The notes under the pieces were generated by a model. That model did no database searches. It was not told the DNA's origin and was given only the letters and a program-made list of their open reading frames with translations. Shown here piece after piece: positions 17,061 to 26,315 of a DNA stretch of 59,307 nucleotides. Source of the stretch: Lentisphaerota bacterium (GTDB lineage: Bacteria; Verrucomicrobiota; Lentisphaeria; Victivallales; Victivallaceae); assembly GCA_015061575.1 (NCBI GenBank), contig SUWF01000019.1:1-59307 (forward strand), given 5' to 3'. Position numbers and translations under genes: made by a program. The number at the start of each line of letters is the position of its first letter. Within the stretch, counting starts at the first letter, position 1.

Positions 17061-17620
17061 CGTGTAATGCTATAGTGGCTCGGCCGCCATCGGAGCAGCA
17101 CGGTAGAACCCCGACTGATGTCGGGCGGCGGCATCACTTCGTTCGCCGCCAGTTGCGAGGTCGGAGCGTTAGAACCCCGACTGGCTTGTCCGCCGTAGCC
17201 TCGTGCGAAGGTGGATGTCGGGCGGCGGCATCGCTTCGCCTTGTCCGCCGGAGCCTTGTGCGGAGGTGGATCGCCGCCAGTATTGGGGGCAGGGTAGTGC
17301 ATCGGTGAGTCGGTTGCTGGCGTATTTTTTATAGGACTTATAGGACTTATTTTACGCCAGTTGGGTAAGCAAGCCTTACCCATCAAACCGATAGCTTGTC
17401 CCGCCGTAGCCTTGTGCGGAGGTGGCTGCCGGGCGAAAAGCCCGGCAGCTCCGTACTTTTCCGTACCTATCCGTACCCATCCGTACAATTCAGCTTTCAC
17501 CCCAGGCGTGCGTATTACAACTGCACCAGTCCGGGCGTCGGCATCACTTCGCCTTGTCCGCCGGAGCCTTGTGCGTAGGTGGATCGCCGCCAGTATTGTG
17601 GGCAGTGTAGTGTATATGCT
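17061..17620. repeat. GC-rich degenerate repeat block, no gene
   Basis: About 560 bp without a credible gene. A unit close to TTGTCCGCCGGAGCCTTGTG CGGAGGTGG recurs at about 17188, 17238, 17396 and 17549, each able to fold through TCCGC/GCGGA. It is often followed by ATCGCCGCCAGTATTG (17270 and 17582). Smaller tandem motifs are also present: TAGGACTTA twice near 17332-17350, and CCGTAC four times at 17452-17486. Reading frames crossing the block are low-complexity and overlap on both strands, so I do not call them. Confidence 0.65.
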
Positions 17621-17693
17621 GTATATAACATTCTGGCGGTGCTTGGAGAGCAATATTGTTGCCCCCCGCTGGGATGGTTTTGGGCAAAAAAAA

Positions 17694-17769
17694 TGGAGCC
17701 AGCTGCCGGAGTCGAACCGGCGACCTGGTGATTACAAGTCAACTGCTCTACCAACTGAGCTAAGCTGGC
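17694..17769 (-). tRNA. tRNA-Thr (anticodon TGT)
   Basis: A full cloverleaf reads on the minus strand: acceptor GCCAGCT/AGCTGGC (7 bp), D arm GCTC/GAGC, anticodon loop CTTGTAA with TGT, T arm GCCGG TTCGACT CCGGC, and an encoded CCA (17694-17696). The anticodon stem GTTGA/TCACC has one T-C mismatch at the second pair. A run of T follows the 3' end on the minus strand (17687-17694), which may help end transcription. Confidence 0.95.
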
Positions 17770-17847
17770 ACCTTAAAAGTGTCTTCACAAACGGCCGTTA
17801 AGAGCCGCTTATATACAATACTACCAAATATGACGATTTGCAAATTC

Positions 17848-18489
17848 CTATTGGAAAAATTCTGCATTTAGTTGATCAAAAAATTCCGCCATAAATGTTT
17901 TCAGCTCCGCCGCCCGGGCTCTGGCCGCCGGGGTAAAAAGCTTTTCCGGAATTTTTGACAATTTGACCAGATATTCACGATACGCCGTATCTTCCGGCCC
18001 ATAAGCTGGACTGTTCAGTGCGGTTGCGGCGTCATTGTGCAGTTTGGCGCCTACTTGTCCAGCAAACAAAAATGCCCGGGCAATGCCCACGGCGCCCAAG
18101 CTGTCAAGCTTGTCGGCATCGTAAAGGATCTGACTTTCCAGAGTTCCGGGCGTGCAGCCGGAACGGTAACGGTGTTCGCTTATGCACTTGCATACTGCTT
18201 CGATCAGCTCCGGAGCAAGGTTCCGGCCGAGCAGAAAATCCCGGGCGATCCTGGCACCTTCTGCAGCGTGATCGAGTTTGCCGCAGCTGGCGGATTCCAA
18301 CGGTCTGGCCACATCGTGCAATATGGCACTTAAATGGACGATCGTCCGGTTGGCTTGCGGCATGGTGTCGCAGATCACCAGGGCGTGTTTTACCACCCGG
18401 CAGGTGTGATCAAAGTCATGTCCGTCGGAAATATCAGCGTTAAGTTGCGATTTTATAAAAAACTCTGCAGCTTGAATGTGTTTGAACAT
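17848..18489 (-). CDS. HD-domain phosphohydrolase
   Basis: 213 residues from the ATG at 18489, which has GGAG about 10 nt upstream; an ATG at 18504 has no such site. HD superfamily metal ligands are visible: HDFDHT near residue 24, the doublet in LHDVARP near 58, HAAEGA, a further His in SEHRYRSG, and YDADKLD near 123. This is the uncharacterised YfbR/YedJ-like soluble HD type. The likely role is hydrolysis of a nucleotide or phosphate ester. It is divergent from the FAH-family gene, with a palindrome between them. Confidence 0.82.
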   Translation of the reverse strand: MFKHIQAAEFFIKSQLNADISDGHDFDHTCRVVKHALVICDTMPQANRTIVHLSAILHDVARPLESASCGKLDHAAEGARIARDFLLGRNLAPELIEAVCKCISEHRYRSGCTPGTLESQILYDADKLDSLGAVGIARAFLFAGQVGAKLHNDAATALNSPAYGPEDTAYREYLVKLSKIPEKLFTPAARARAAELKTFMAEFFDQLNAEFFQ

Positions 18490-18509
18490 TTGCAATAACT
18501 CCATTTTAT

Positions 18510-18529
18510 GTTATCTTAATTAAGATAAC
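18510..18529. promoter_or_regulatory. Perfect 20-bp palindrome, candidate operator
   Basis: GTTATCTTAATTAAGATAAC is fully self-complementary. It lies between two divergent genes, 21 bp from the HD gene start and 45 bp from the FAH-family gene start. It has no loop, as expected for a dimeric repressor site rather than a terminator. Confidence 0.55.
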
Positions 18530-18574
18530 CTGTCAAAGTAGTAAAAACAAGTTGTAAAACAGGAAAAAAACCAC

Positions 18575-19237
18575 ATGTTTGTAAATGTTGATGGTACTTT
18601 AATGAGCGCCGGCCGGGTTTTCTGCATTGGCTGCAACTATGCTGAGCATGTGCGGGAACTGCATGGTTTTGAGGAGATCCCGCCCGTGATTTTTATGAAA
18701 CCGGCGGAATCACTTGTTGCTCCCGGGGCCGTTTTGTCGCCGCCGCCGTCGTATACAGGGCAGTTTGATTATGAAACTGAACTGGTTTTTATGATCGGTC
18801 GTTCCGGTCGGGCGGTTGCGGAAGCAGAGGCTGCTGACTTTATCGGCGCAATTGGTATCGGCTGTGATCTGACTTTGCGCACGCTGCAGAAAGAGCTGCG
18901 CAGCAAATCGTTGCCGTGGGAATGCAGCAAGGCGTTTGAAAATTCCGCTCCGCTGGGCGTGCTGCATAAATATGATCCCGGCTGCGATGATATAGATTCT
19001 CTGCAGTTCAGCGGCATGATCAATGGCGAGCTCCGTCAGCAGGGCAACAGCAAAGATATGATCTATCCGGTGCGCCGTCTGATCGTGGAAATATCCCGCT
19101 ATTGGGAACTTAAAGTTGGCGATCTGATTTTCAGCGGCACCCCGCAGGGCGTGGGCGCATTGGCCGATAACGATGAAATCAAACTGACTGATCACCGTCA
19201 GCAAACCTATACATGGAGAGTGAATTATGTGCAGTAA
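18575..19237 (+). CDS. Fumarylacetoacetate hydrolase-family protein
   Basis: 220 residues, typical of the short FAH family (YcgM-like). Visible: FCIGCNYAEHVRELHG, metal-site residues in DYETELVFMIG near residues 68-78 (conserved acidic residues), GCDLTLRT, and the family-ending GDLIFSGTPQGVG. Members cleave C-C bonds or decarboxylate beta-keto acids such as acylpyruvates and oxaloacetate. The true substrate is not evident. The stop overlaps the dCMP deaminase start by 11 nt, so the two are co-translated. Confidence 0.87.
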   Translation: MFVNVDGTLMSAGRVFCIGCNYAEHVRELHGFEEIPPVIFMKPAESLVAPGAVLSPPPSYTGQFDYETELVFMIGRSGRAVAEAEAADFIGAIGIGCDLTLRTLQKELRSKSLPWECSKAFENSAPLGVLHKYDPGCDDIDSLQFSGMINGELRQQGNSKDMIYPVRRLIVEISRYWELKVGDLIFSGTPQGVGALADNDEIKLTDHRQQTYTWRVNYVQ

Positions 19238-19727
19238 TTGCGGGGAGACTACTCCCACCTTGACTAACCACTCCGCAGCCGGACGGCCGGATTGGGACCA
19301 CTATTTTATGGATATAGCCGAAATGGTTTCCAAGCGCAGCAACTGCAGCCGCCGCCACGTTGCGGCGGTGCTGGTGAAAGATAAACGCATCATTTCCACC
19401 GGCTACAACGGTACGCCCCGGGGCATCAAAAACTGCAATGAGGGCGGCTGCCCGCGCTGCAACTCCAATGTACCTTCCGGCGAGGGATTGACTGAGTGCT
19501 TGTGCTGCCATGCCGAAGAAAACTCCATTGTGCAGGCAGCTTATCACGGTATTGCGGTAGCCGGGGCTACTCTTTACACAACATTCAGTCCCTGTTTGCT
19601 GTGCAGCAAGATGATCATCAATGCCGGAATTGCCGAAGTAGTTTATAAGCAGCGTTACAGCATCGACTCCACCTCCATGCGGCTGCTGGCCGAAGCCGGT
19701 GTGAAAGTCAGAGCCTTGGAAGATTGA
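19227..19727 (+). CDS. dCMP deaminase (ComEB-like cytidine deaminase)
   Basis: 166 residues. The zinc site is complete: CHAEENS (His, catalytic Glu) and PCLLCSK. Also present are the substrate-binding stretch GYNGTPRGIKNC and an extra cysteine-rich insertion (EGGCPRCN...LCCHAEEN) found in dCMP deaminases. It makes dUMP for dTMP synthesis. A good ribosome binding site (GGAGAGTG) lies inside the end of the preceding gene. Confidence 0.9.
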   Translation: MCSNCGETTPTLTNHSAAGRPDWDHYFMDIAEMVSKRSNCSRRHVAAVLVKDKRIISTGYNGTPRGIKNCNEGGCPRCNSNVPSGEGLTECLCCHAEENSIVQAAYHGIAVAGATLYTTFSPCLLCSKMIINAGIAEVVYKQRYSIDSTSMRLLAEAGVKVRALED

Positions 19728-19730
19728 AAA

Positions 19731-20996
19731 ATGCCGATCACGACCGGGCAAATTGCGGATTTTCAGCGGATCATTCGCACTACTTTTGCATATATTCTGG
19801 AGCGCAGCTGCCGGCAGGATTATTTGAACACCAAGTTCGATGTTATCAGTGGGGCTGATTACACTCATGCCAGTGGCGCAGATCGCTTCCGTTCGCAGCA
19901 GGTCATTTACAGCTGGATCCAGGGCCGGGGCGCAGAGGCATTGGCCGGACATTGCCGCAACGGTTTTGGCGATAAAGAGTTGATATTGCCGCTGCTGCGC
20001 CGGATCGTCGAAAACATGGAAAAGGTGCGTTCAATCAATAATGGCCGGATGTTTTTTATGTTTTCGCCGGATGGCAAATTCCTGAACGGCGATTTGAGTG
20101 TGCGCACACTGCCGCCGGAAGGCCGGGCCAATTACAGCGATCTGTTTTACTCAAAAGGGCTGCTGTCGGCGGCGTTTTTGCTGGAAGATCACGCTTTGCA
20201 GAAAACAGCGCTGAGTTACTTCCAAGAGGTGCTGGATGCCATCTGGCAGCTGGAGTTTGTGACCGATCAGCAGGCTTTTGACCCCAAAAATCCGGTCACG
20301 GCGGTTCCCGGCAAGATATTGCAGGGGCCGTTTATGATCGCTTTGGGCGGCATTGCGCTGGCGGCGGAACTCACCGGCTGGACAGAGTTTCTGGACTATG
20401 GACGCAAATTTATTGAGCGGCTGCTGACGCTGCATACGAATTTTACGGCCAGTGGGCCGGAGTTTTTTGAAGCCGTCACCCCCTCCGGAGAGCCTTATTT
20501 GGATGGCAACGGGCAGCTGTGCGATCCGGGGCACGCCTTGGAATTTGTGGGCTTGTCGATGAAATTTCTGCTGGTCATGGAAAAATTCAACCGGAATGAG
20601 GATCGGGAGTTTTTGCAGAAATGCCGCAAAATCTATCCGGATTTTCTGCTCCACCATTATGCGCTGGGCCGTCAGGAACCGGTGGGCGGGATCATCAAAT
20701 CTTTTGATCTGCAGAGCCGCCGGGTGATCAATTCCGATATGCCGTGGTGGAGCCTGCCGGAAACGATCCGGGCCGCTGCGCTGGCCGAAAAATTCTGCAA
20801 TATGGATAACAGCTCCATCATTGGCGAGTGCAGTGATGCTTTTGTCAAAAACTTTACCAATGTTGGTCAGCACTGCTTTGCCTACCAGACCTGCAGTCGG
20901 GATGGGCAGCCGGTGCGGGTGATCCCGGCAGTACCGGATCTGGATCCGGGGTATCACACCAACTTAAGTTTGATCGATGTTTTAAATTGTTTTTGA
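19731..20996 (+). CDS. N-acylglucosamine 2-epimerase (AGE)-like protein
   Basis: 421 residues, probably an (alpha/alpha)6 barrel. AGE-type features: repeated helices with aromatic residues, DPGHALEFVG near residue 265 (the GHxxE catalytic region of AGE/RnBP enzymes) and MPWWSLPETIRAA near 342 (the WxxPE pattern). It probably interconverts sugars at C2, or is a related cellobiose or mannose epimerase. It starts 3 nt after the dCMP deaminase gene, an operon with no obvious metabolic link. Confidence 0.75.
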   Translation: MPITTGQIADFQRIIRTTFAYILERSCRQDYLNTKFDVISGADYTHASGADRFRSQQVIYSWIQGRGAEALAGHCRNGFGDKELILPLLRRIVENMEKVRSINNGRMFFMFSPDGKFLNGDLSVRTLPPEGRANYSDLFYSKGLLSAAFLLEDHALQKTALSYFQEVLDAIWQLEFVTDQQAFDPKNPVTAVPGKILQGPFMIALGGIALAAELTGWTEFLDYGRKFIERLLTLHTNFTASGPEFFEAVTPSGEPYLDGNGQLCDPGHALEFVGLSMKFLLVMEKFNRNEDREFLQKCRKIYPDFLLHHYALGRQEPVGGIIKSFDLQSRRVINSDMPWWSLPETIRAAALAEKFCNMDNSSIIGECSDAFVKNFTNVGQHCFAYQTCSRDGQPVRVIPAVPDLDPGYHTNLSLIDVLNCF

Positions 20997-21040
20997 AATC
21001 ACCTTTTTGAACATTCAATACCTTAAAAACAGGAGGAAAA

Positions 21041-22336
21041 ATGAAAAAACTTTTAACCGTTGTTGTACTGCTTTTGGCGGTACTTTATCTGCCTGCAGCG
21101 ATCATTGAAATTGAAACTGTGGAAAAACGCTCCTTCAAAGTCAATGAAGAGGTCACTTTCAAGCTCACCGGCTGGGCCGAAAAAGATGTCAAGCTCACCA
21201 GCGGTACGGTGGATGTGCAGCTTTCTGACAGCGGCATGACCAAATTGGGCAAGCCCCAGACTTTTGACTTCAGCAAAGGCAATCCGCAGACTTTTACGGC
21301 CAAACTCACCCGGCCCGGGTTTATTCTGGCCACGCCGCGGCAGTTGAAAACAGTCGATGGTAAAACCGTCAACTGGCAGAAAAAATCTCCGCCCATCCAT
21401 GGCGGCGCTGCCGTTGAACCGGAAAAAATCACCGCTGGCGGCGAACGTCCTGCTGACTTCGATAAATTCTGGGCGGATGGCATCAAAGCTTACCAGAACG
21501 CCAAAGTCGAGGTCACTCCGGAACCCGGACATAAGATGGAAGGTTACAAAGTATTCCGGATCAAGGTGGATTTTATCGATAATTCCGGTTTGATCGACGG
21601 TTTCCTTTCCATTCCGGAAAAACCGGGCAAATATCCGGCGGTAGTGGCGGTTCCGGGTGCCGGTGTCGGCCAGATCAGACCTCTGCCGATGTGGCATCAC
21701 GATGGGCTGGCGATCAATTTGATGATGAACGTGCATCCTTTTGCCACCAAGCTCTCCGGCAAACAGCAAGCTAAAAGCTACAACGATTACAATAATAAAT
21801 TTCCGGAAAAACGCTACTTCATACGCAATGCCGAAAACCGTGATGAATATGTTTACCGCAAAGTGTGGCTTGCTTTCAACCGGGCCATCGACTATGTGGC
21901 ATCGCTCAAAGAGTTTGACGGCAAGCATCTGGCCATTACCGGCAACAGTCAGGGCGGCGGCACTGCGCTGGCCGTCGGCAGTATGAATAAACACGTCAGC
22001 TGCATTATTGCCAGTGTGCCGGCGCTCTGCGACCACGCCGGTTGGAAAGCCGGGCGCCGTCCCGGTTGGCCGCTGCTGAACAAAAATCTTAAAGGCAAGG
22101 CCGATGCCGCTGCGGCGTACTTTGACGGTGCGTTCTTTGCGGACAACATCAAAGTGCCGGTGCTGGTTTCGGTAGGTTATGTGGATCCGGTTTGCTCGCC
22201 TTCTTCGGTCTATGCTGCTTACAACCGGATCAAGAGCAGCAAAAAGATCTATCCGGCTTATCGGGGGACTCACACCAATGAACCGGAATTTTTCCCGATG
22301 ACCAAGGAATTTCTGAAGCAGGAATTCAGTAAATAA
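21041..22336 (+). CDS. Secreted acetyl xylan esterase-like alpha/beta hydrolase
   Basis: 431 residues with a signal peptide (MKKLLTVVVLLLAVLYLPAAI). An N-terminal beta domain (about 25-130) precedes an AXE1/CE7-like hydrolase domain. The nucleophile elbow is GNSQGGG near residue 309, the Asp of the triad is probably in SVGYVDPVC, and the His in GTHTNEP. PADFDKFWADG is a common start of the AXE1 family. It probably removes acetyl groups from polysaccharides in the periplasm or outside the cell. AGGAGG lies 6 nt before the start. Confidence 0.85.
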   Translation: MKKLLTVVVLLLAVLYLPAAIIEIETVEKRSFKVNEEVTFKLTGWAEKDVKLTSGTVDVQLSDSGMTKLGKPQTFDFSKGNPQTFTAKLTRPGFILATPRQLKTVDGKTVNWQKKSPPIHGGAAVEPEKITAGGERPADFDKFWADGIKAYQNAKVEVTPEPGHKMEGYKVFRIKVDFIDNSGLIDGFLSIPEKPGKYPAVVAVPGAGVGQIRPLPMWHHDGLAINLMMNVHPFATKLSGKQQAKSYNDYNNKFPEKRYFIRNAENRDEYVYRKVWLAFNRAIDYVASLKEFDGKHLAITGNSQGGGTALAVGSMNKHVSCIIASVPALCDHAGWKAGRRPGWPLLNKNLKGKADAAAAYFDGAFFADNIKVPVLVSVGYVDPVCSPSSVYAAYNRIKSSKKIYPAYRGTHTNEPEFFPMTKEFLKQEFSK

Positions 22337-22368
22337 TTGGTTGGACTGCGGCTGTGCGGCAGGCTTTT

Positions 22369-24204
22369 TCAGTTGCCGCGCAGCTCGCTTAAACTCATGG
22401 GGCGGAAAGATTTTTTCAGCTGCTTTTTCAGCGGCAGATTCACGCTCCAGTATTTCCAGCGTCCGCAGGCAAAATCGTGCGGATAATAATTTTCCAGCCA
22501 GGCGTGTTTGAGCTGAAAACTCACCGGCTGGCTTTCAAAGATCCACGGCGCATCTTCCACAATATATCTGGCCATCTGGCGGTAAAGTTCGGTCCGCTGC
22601 GGCGAATCGCTCATGGGCAGAGCTTGTTCAAACATGGCATCAAACTTTTTATCCTGATAATTCACCCGGTTGGCGCCGCCGGAGTTAGGGCCGTAAAAGA
22701 GCTGCAGAAAGTTTTCCGCATCCGGGTAATCCCCGATCCAGGAGAGGCGGAAGGTCTGCATTTCGCCATTGCGCAGTTTTTGATAAAAACGGGGCGCATT
22801 GTTGAGGTTGACTTTGACTTTGATCCCCAGTTTACCCCAGTCGGCGGCGGTCATTTCGCCGTGCTGCCGGTGGGTGGTACTGTTGCCGGATTGGTCAAAA
22901 GTTATTTCCAGCGGTTCGCCGGTAGCCGGATCGATGCCGTTGGGATAACCGGCTTCAGCCAGCAATTTTTTGGCATTTTCCAAATTATACTCTATTTGCA
23001 CTTGCTGCAAAGCTGCATCGTATCCGGCCACGCCCGGCGGGATCGGCCCGATCGCCGGTAAAGCCAGATCGTTGGCGTGCCTGATGCGCCGGGGCAGGTC
23101 GTAAGCGGCCGTCAGCGCCTGACGCAGTTTGCGGTTGCCGGCCAGCCGGGGATCGCTGAAACTGAACCCGACATACTGGATTTCAAACTCCCGGTTGGTG
23201 ATCAAAGATATCTGACGCTTTTGCAGGGCCGGTGCCAGCTGGCGGCCGCCGCTGAGCAGATCGGAGTTATCTTTGTTGAGCGCACTGAGTTCCAGATTGC
23301 CCTGCAAAAACAGCAGCCAGCCCGAGAGTCCCTGCCGGATATTGGAGCAGATGATCTTATCGGCCAGCGGCAGTTTGCGCTGGCGGTCGGCGGGATTTTC
23401 GGCGGCAGCAAAGTATTCGGTGCGATATTCTCCGTTGCGGCGCAGCGTGATTTGATAATCCCGCTGAAAACGTTCCAGCTTGAACGCTCCGGAGCCGACC
23501 GGGTGTTCGGATATAGCTTCCTGACCGTAAAAACGGACGGCTTTTTCGGAAACGATCCCGGTGTAAGGAATGGCCAGATTGTAAAGAAAACGGGGATCCG
23601 GCGCATTTAATATGATTTCAAAAGTGTGATCATCAATGATTTTCAAGCCTTCGACGCCATTTTTGTACAACTCCAGAGCTTCCTGATAATCACGGCATCC
23701 GGCGGTGCGCTGATAAAATTCATCGATCCCCCGCACCTTGCCCCGCAGCAGCCAGAAGAGCGGGCTGTGCAGCTTGCCGTCAGCGATCCGCAGCAGCGAA
23801 AATACCACGTCCGAACTTTTGACCTTGCGTGCCTGCAGCGAGTTGCCTTGATCGGCAAAGCATCGATCCGGCACAAAATAGAGATCCTGCCGCAGCGTAA
23901 AGCGATATTTGCTGCTGTTTTCCAGCACCTGCGGCATACTCCGGAGCATGGATGGTTTGAGCTGATAGGGCCGCTGCAGATAGTCGTATTCCAAAAGCGT
24001 ATCATAAAGCGCTCCGGCCATGTTGCGGCTGGCCAGATCCTCGGCCAGCGCCGGATCCATCGTTTTGACCAGCCGGGCCGTGGCGATATGGATCACCCGT
24101 TCCGGCGATTCCGAACGGCGGCAGCCCGTCTGAAACATCAGGAAACATATCAGCAGCAATAATGTCTGCCGGGCGCAATACGGTTTTTTCAGATGCAGCA
24201 GCAT
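22369..24204 (-). CDS. Oligopeptide ABC transporter substrate-binding lipoprotein (OppA-like)
   Basis: 611 residues from the ATG at 24204, chosen because it starts a lipoprotein signal (LLLLICFLMFQTGC); the open frame extends 48 codons further upstream with no such signal. SBP_bac_5 features: MDPALAEDLASRNMAGALYDT near the N-terminus, DDHTFEIILNAPDPRFL, and LPPGVAGYD-type and DYPDAENFLQLFYGPNSGG segments. It binds peptides or similar solutes. No permease or ATPase genes are adjacent, so it is an orphan receptor in this window. Confidence 0.85.
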   Translation of the reverse strand: MLLHLKKPYCARQTLLLLICFLMFQTGCRRSESPERVIHIATARLVKTMDPALAEDLASRNMAGALYDTLLEYDYLQRPYQLKPSMLRSMPQVLENSSKYRFTLRQDLYFVPDRCFADQGNSLQARKVKSSDVVFSLLRIADGKLHSPLFWLLRGKVRGIDEFYQRTAGCRDYQEALELYKNGVEGLKIIDDHTFEIILNAPDPRFLYNLAIPYTGIVSEKAVRFYGQEAISEHPVGSGAFKLERFQRDYQITLRRNGEYRTEYFAAAENPADRQRKLPLADKIICSNIRQGLSGWLLFLQGNLELSALNKDNSDLLSGGRQLAPALQKRQISLITNREFEIQYVGFSFSDPRLAGNRKLRQALTAAYDLPRRIRHANDLALPAIGPIPPGVAGYDAALQQVQIEYNLENAKKLLAEAGYPNGIDPATGEPLEITFDQSGNSTTHRQHGEMTAADWGKLGIKVKVNLNNAPRFYQKLRNGEMQTFRLSWIGDYPDAENFLQLFYGPNSGGANRVNYQDKKFDAMFEQALPMSDSPQRTELYRQMARYIVEDAPWIFESQPVSFQLKHAWLENYYPHDFACGRWKYWSVNLPLKKQLKKSFRPMSLSELRGN

Positions 24205-24239
24205 TTTTATTGGTTTGAGGTGATTGGGCTTGTTGAAAT

Positions 24240-24282
24240 TAAAAATATGCCGCCATGAAACAACATCTGCTCCGATGGCGGC
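24240..24282 (-). terminator. Rho-independent terminator after clpX
   Basis: On the minus strand GCCGCCAT (24275-24282) pairs with ATGGCGGC (24249-24256), followed after a short AT step by a T run (24240-24246). Confidence 0.7.
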
Positions 24283-24310
24283 TTGATTTATGCAGTCAAA
24301 CCTTAACCGG

Positions 24311-25651
24311 TCACGCCTTTTTGCGCCGGCTCTTTTTGGCCGGAGCATCGGAGCTGAGCAGTTCGACTTCCGCTTCGCCCCGGACGGCAGCGCCGGTGAC
24401 TACACAGCGATCCACCCCCGGAGCGGGCAGTTTGTACATAACGCTCATCATCAGCGTTTCCATGATCGAACGCAAACCACGGGCCCCGGTGCCTTTTTTC
24501 TCGGCCAGCAAAGCGAGTTCTTCGATCGCATCGGCGGTGAATTCCAGCTTTACATGGTTCATGCTCAGGAGTTTCTGATACTGTTTGACCAAGGCGTTTT
24601 TGGGTTCGGTCAAGATTCGTTTGAGGTCATCGGCAGTCAATTTGCCCAGATCCACGACTACCGGCATCCGGCCGATAAATTCCGGGATCAGGCCAAAGCG
24701 CACCAGATCTTCCGGTTCCGGTTTCTGTTTGGCGGCAGCTTCGGCGGCCATTTCGGCAGCTTTCTGCTGGGCCTCGCCATCTTCGGTCAGGCGGTTGAAG
24801 CCCAGCACCTGTTTGCCGACCCGCCGCTGCACGATTTTATCCAGCCCCACGAAGGCACCGCCGGCGATAAAGAGGATATTCGCTGTATTGACGTGCAAAT
24901 ATTCCTGTTCGGGGTGTTTGCGTCCGCCTTTGGGGGGGACATTGGCTACCGTGCCTTCGAGGATCTTCAAAAGGGCCTGCTGGACACCTTCGCCGGAAAC
25001 GTCCCGGGTGATGGAAACATTATCGGTCTTGCGGGCGATTTTATCGATTTCATCCACATAAATGATCCCGATCTGCGCCCGGGCAATATCGTAGTCGGCA
25101 TTCTGCACCAGCCGCAGGATGATATTTTCCACATCTTCGCCCACATAACCGGCTTCGGTCAGCGTGGTGGCATCGCAAATGCAGAACGGCACCTGCAGCA
25201 TCCGGGCCAGTGTTTTGGCCAGCAGTGTTTTGCCGCTGCCGGTGGGGCCGAGCAGCAGCACGTTGCTTTTTTCCAGTTCTACTTCAGCAAATTCGCTTCC
25301 CGGATCGGGGTTTTCCAGCTGGCTCTGCAGCCGGCGATAGTGGTTATGCACGGCCACGGCCAGTACTTTTTTGGCTTCATCCTGCCCGATGACATATTTA
25401 TCCAATTCAGCTTTGATTTCGGCAGGAGCCGGTACGTTCAGCTGGCGGATCAACTCATTTACGTCACCTTTACCGGATGCGGCCGCAGCGGAGCGTTTGT
25501 TTTTGCCGGCGCCGTACAGCATATCGCAGCAGGCGTCGACGCAATGCTCGCAAATCAGCGCGTTATCCATACCGGCAATGACTTTGCCGGCGCTGCCGTC
25601 TTCGACGGGGCGGCCGCAAAACGAGCAGCAGTGTTTGTTGTTTTTGCTCAT
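24311..25651 (-). CDS. clpX: ATP-dependent Clp protease ATPase subunit ClpX
   Basis: 446 residues. The N-terminal zinc-binding domain has four cysteines (CSFCGR and CEHCVDACC). The AAA+ core has Walker [20 protein letters not shown], Walker [13 protein letters not shown], and sensor/arginine regions [11 protein letters not shown] and GTGARGLRS. It unfolds tagged substrates and feeds them to ClpP. A basic tail (KKSRRKKA) ends the protein. It sits 18 nt after clpP, the usual clpP-clpX order. Confidence 0.96.
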   Translation of the reverse strand: MSKNNKHCCSFCGRPVEDGSAGKVIAGMDNALICEHCVDACCDMLYGAGKNKRSAAAASGKGDVNELIRQLNVPAPAEIKAELDKYVIGQDEAKKVLAVAVHNHYRRLQSQLENPDPGSEFAEVELEKSNVLLLGPTGSGKTLLAKTLARMLQVPFCICDATTLTEAGYVGEDVENIILRLVQNADYDIARAQIGIIYVDEIDKIARKTDNVSITRDVSGEGVQQALLKILEGTVANVPPKGGRKHPEQEYLHVNTANILFIAGGAFVGLDKIVQRRVGKQVLGFNRLTEDGEAQQKAAEMAAEAAAKQKPEPEDLVRFGLIPEFIGRMPVVVDLGKLTADDLKRILTEPKNALVKQYQKLLSMNHVKLEFTADAIEELALLAEKKGTGARGLRSIMETLMMSVMYKLPAPGVDRCVVTGAAVRGEAEVELLSSDAPAKKSRRKKA

Positions 25652-25669
25652 ATTCTTTTGAAAATCCCC

Positions 25670-26290
25670 TTATTTGCGCTTGCCGACCACCTGATCGACC
25701 AGACCGTAGGCCACGGCTTCTTCTGCGGACATGAAAAAGTCCCGGTCGGTATCTTTTTCGATCTTGCGCAAGGTTTGTTTGGTGTGGCTGGCCAGAATAC
25801 CGTTGAGCGTGGCTTTGGTGCGCAAGATTTCCCGGGCCTGGATCTCCATATCCGAGGCTGTGCCCTGCGCTCCGCCCCACGGCTGGTGGATCATGATCCG
25901 GGAGTGCGGCAAGGCAAAGCGTTTGCCCGCCGTTCCGGAGGCCAGCAGCACGGCGCCCATGCTGGCGCACTGGCCGATGCAGTAGGTTTTGACATCGCAG
26001 CTCAAACTCTGGATGGTATCATAGATCGCCAGCCCGGCCGTACAGGAGCCGCCGGGGCTGTTGATGTAAAGATCAATATCTTTTTTGGGGTCTTCGGCCT
26101 GCAGAAAAAGCAGCTGCGCTACGATCAGATTGGCCACATCGTCATCAATGGGGGTACCCAGCAGGATGATGCGGTCTTTGAGCAGACGTGAATAAATATC
26201 GTAACCCCGTTCACCGTGGCCGGTTTGTTCGACGACCATCGGCACCAGCTGATTGCGGTGGTTCCCGGATTGACGGTCAAAAAAATTCAT
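25670..26290 (-). CDS. clpP: ATP-dependent Clp protease proteolytic subunit ClpP
   Basis: 206 residues, the normal length. Catalytic Ser in [12 protein letters not shown], His in [14 protein letters not shown], and Asp in the [13 protein letters not shown] region. The N-terminal loop [19 protein letters not shown] is typical. It forms the tetradecameric protease chamber. An AAGGA site lies upstream of the start. Confidence 0.96.
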   Translation of the reverse strand: MNFFDRQSGNHRNQLVPMVVEQTGHGERGYDIYSRLLKDRIILLGTPIDDDVANLIVAQLLFLQAEDPKKDIDLYINSPGGSCTAGLAIYDTIQSLSCDVKTYCIGQCASMGAVLLASGTAGKRFALPHSRIMIHQPWGGAQGTASDMEIQAREILRTKATLNGILASHTKQTLRKIEKDTDRDFFMSAEEAVAYGLVDQVVGKRK

Positions 26291-26315
26291 ATCATAAATT
26301 CCTTTTGCAAAATAC

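Noticed and set aside
17061-17620. CRISPR array
   Set aside because: The repeats are degenerate and irregularly spaced, without constant-length unique spacers or cas genes.
17048-17653. Reading frames through the repeat block beside tRNA-Thr
   Set aside because: Frames on both strands are low-complexity products of the repeated GC-rich units, with no ribosome binding sites.
24290-26191. 633-codon plus-strand reading frame
   Set aside because: Antisense to clpX and clpP, both unmistakable. No domain features of its own.
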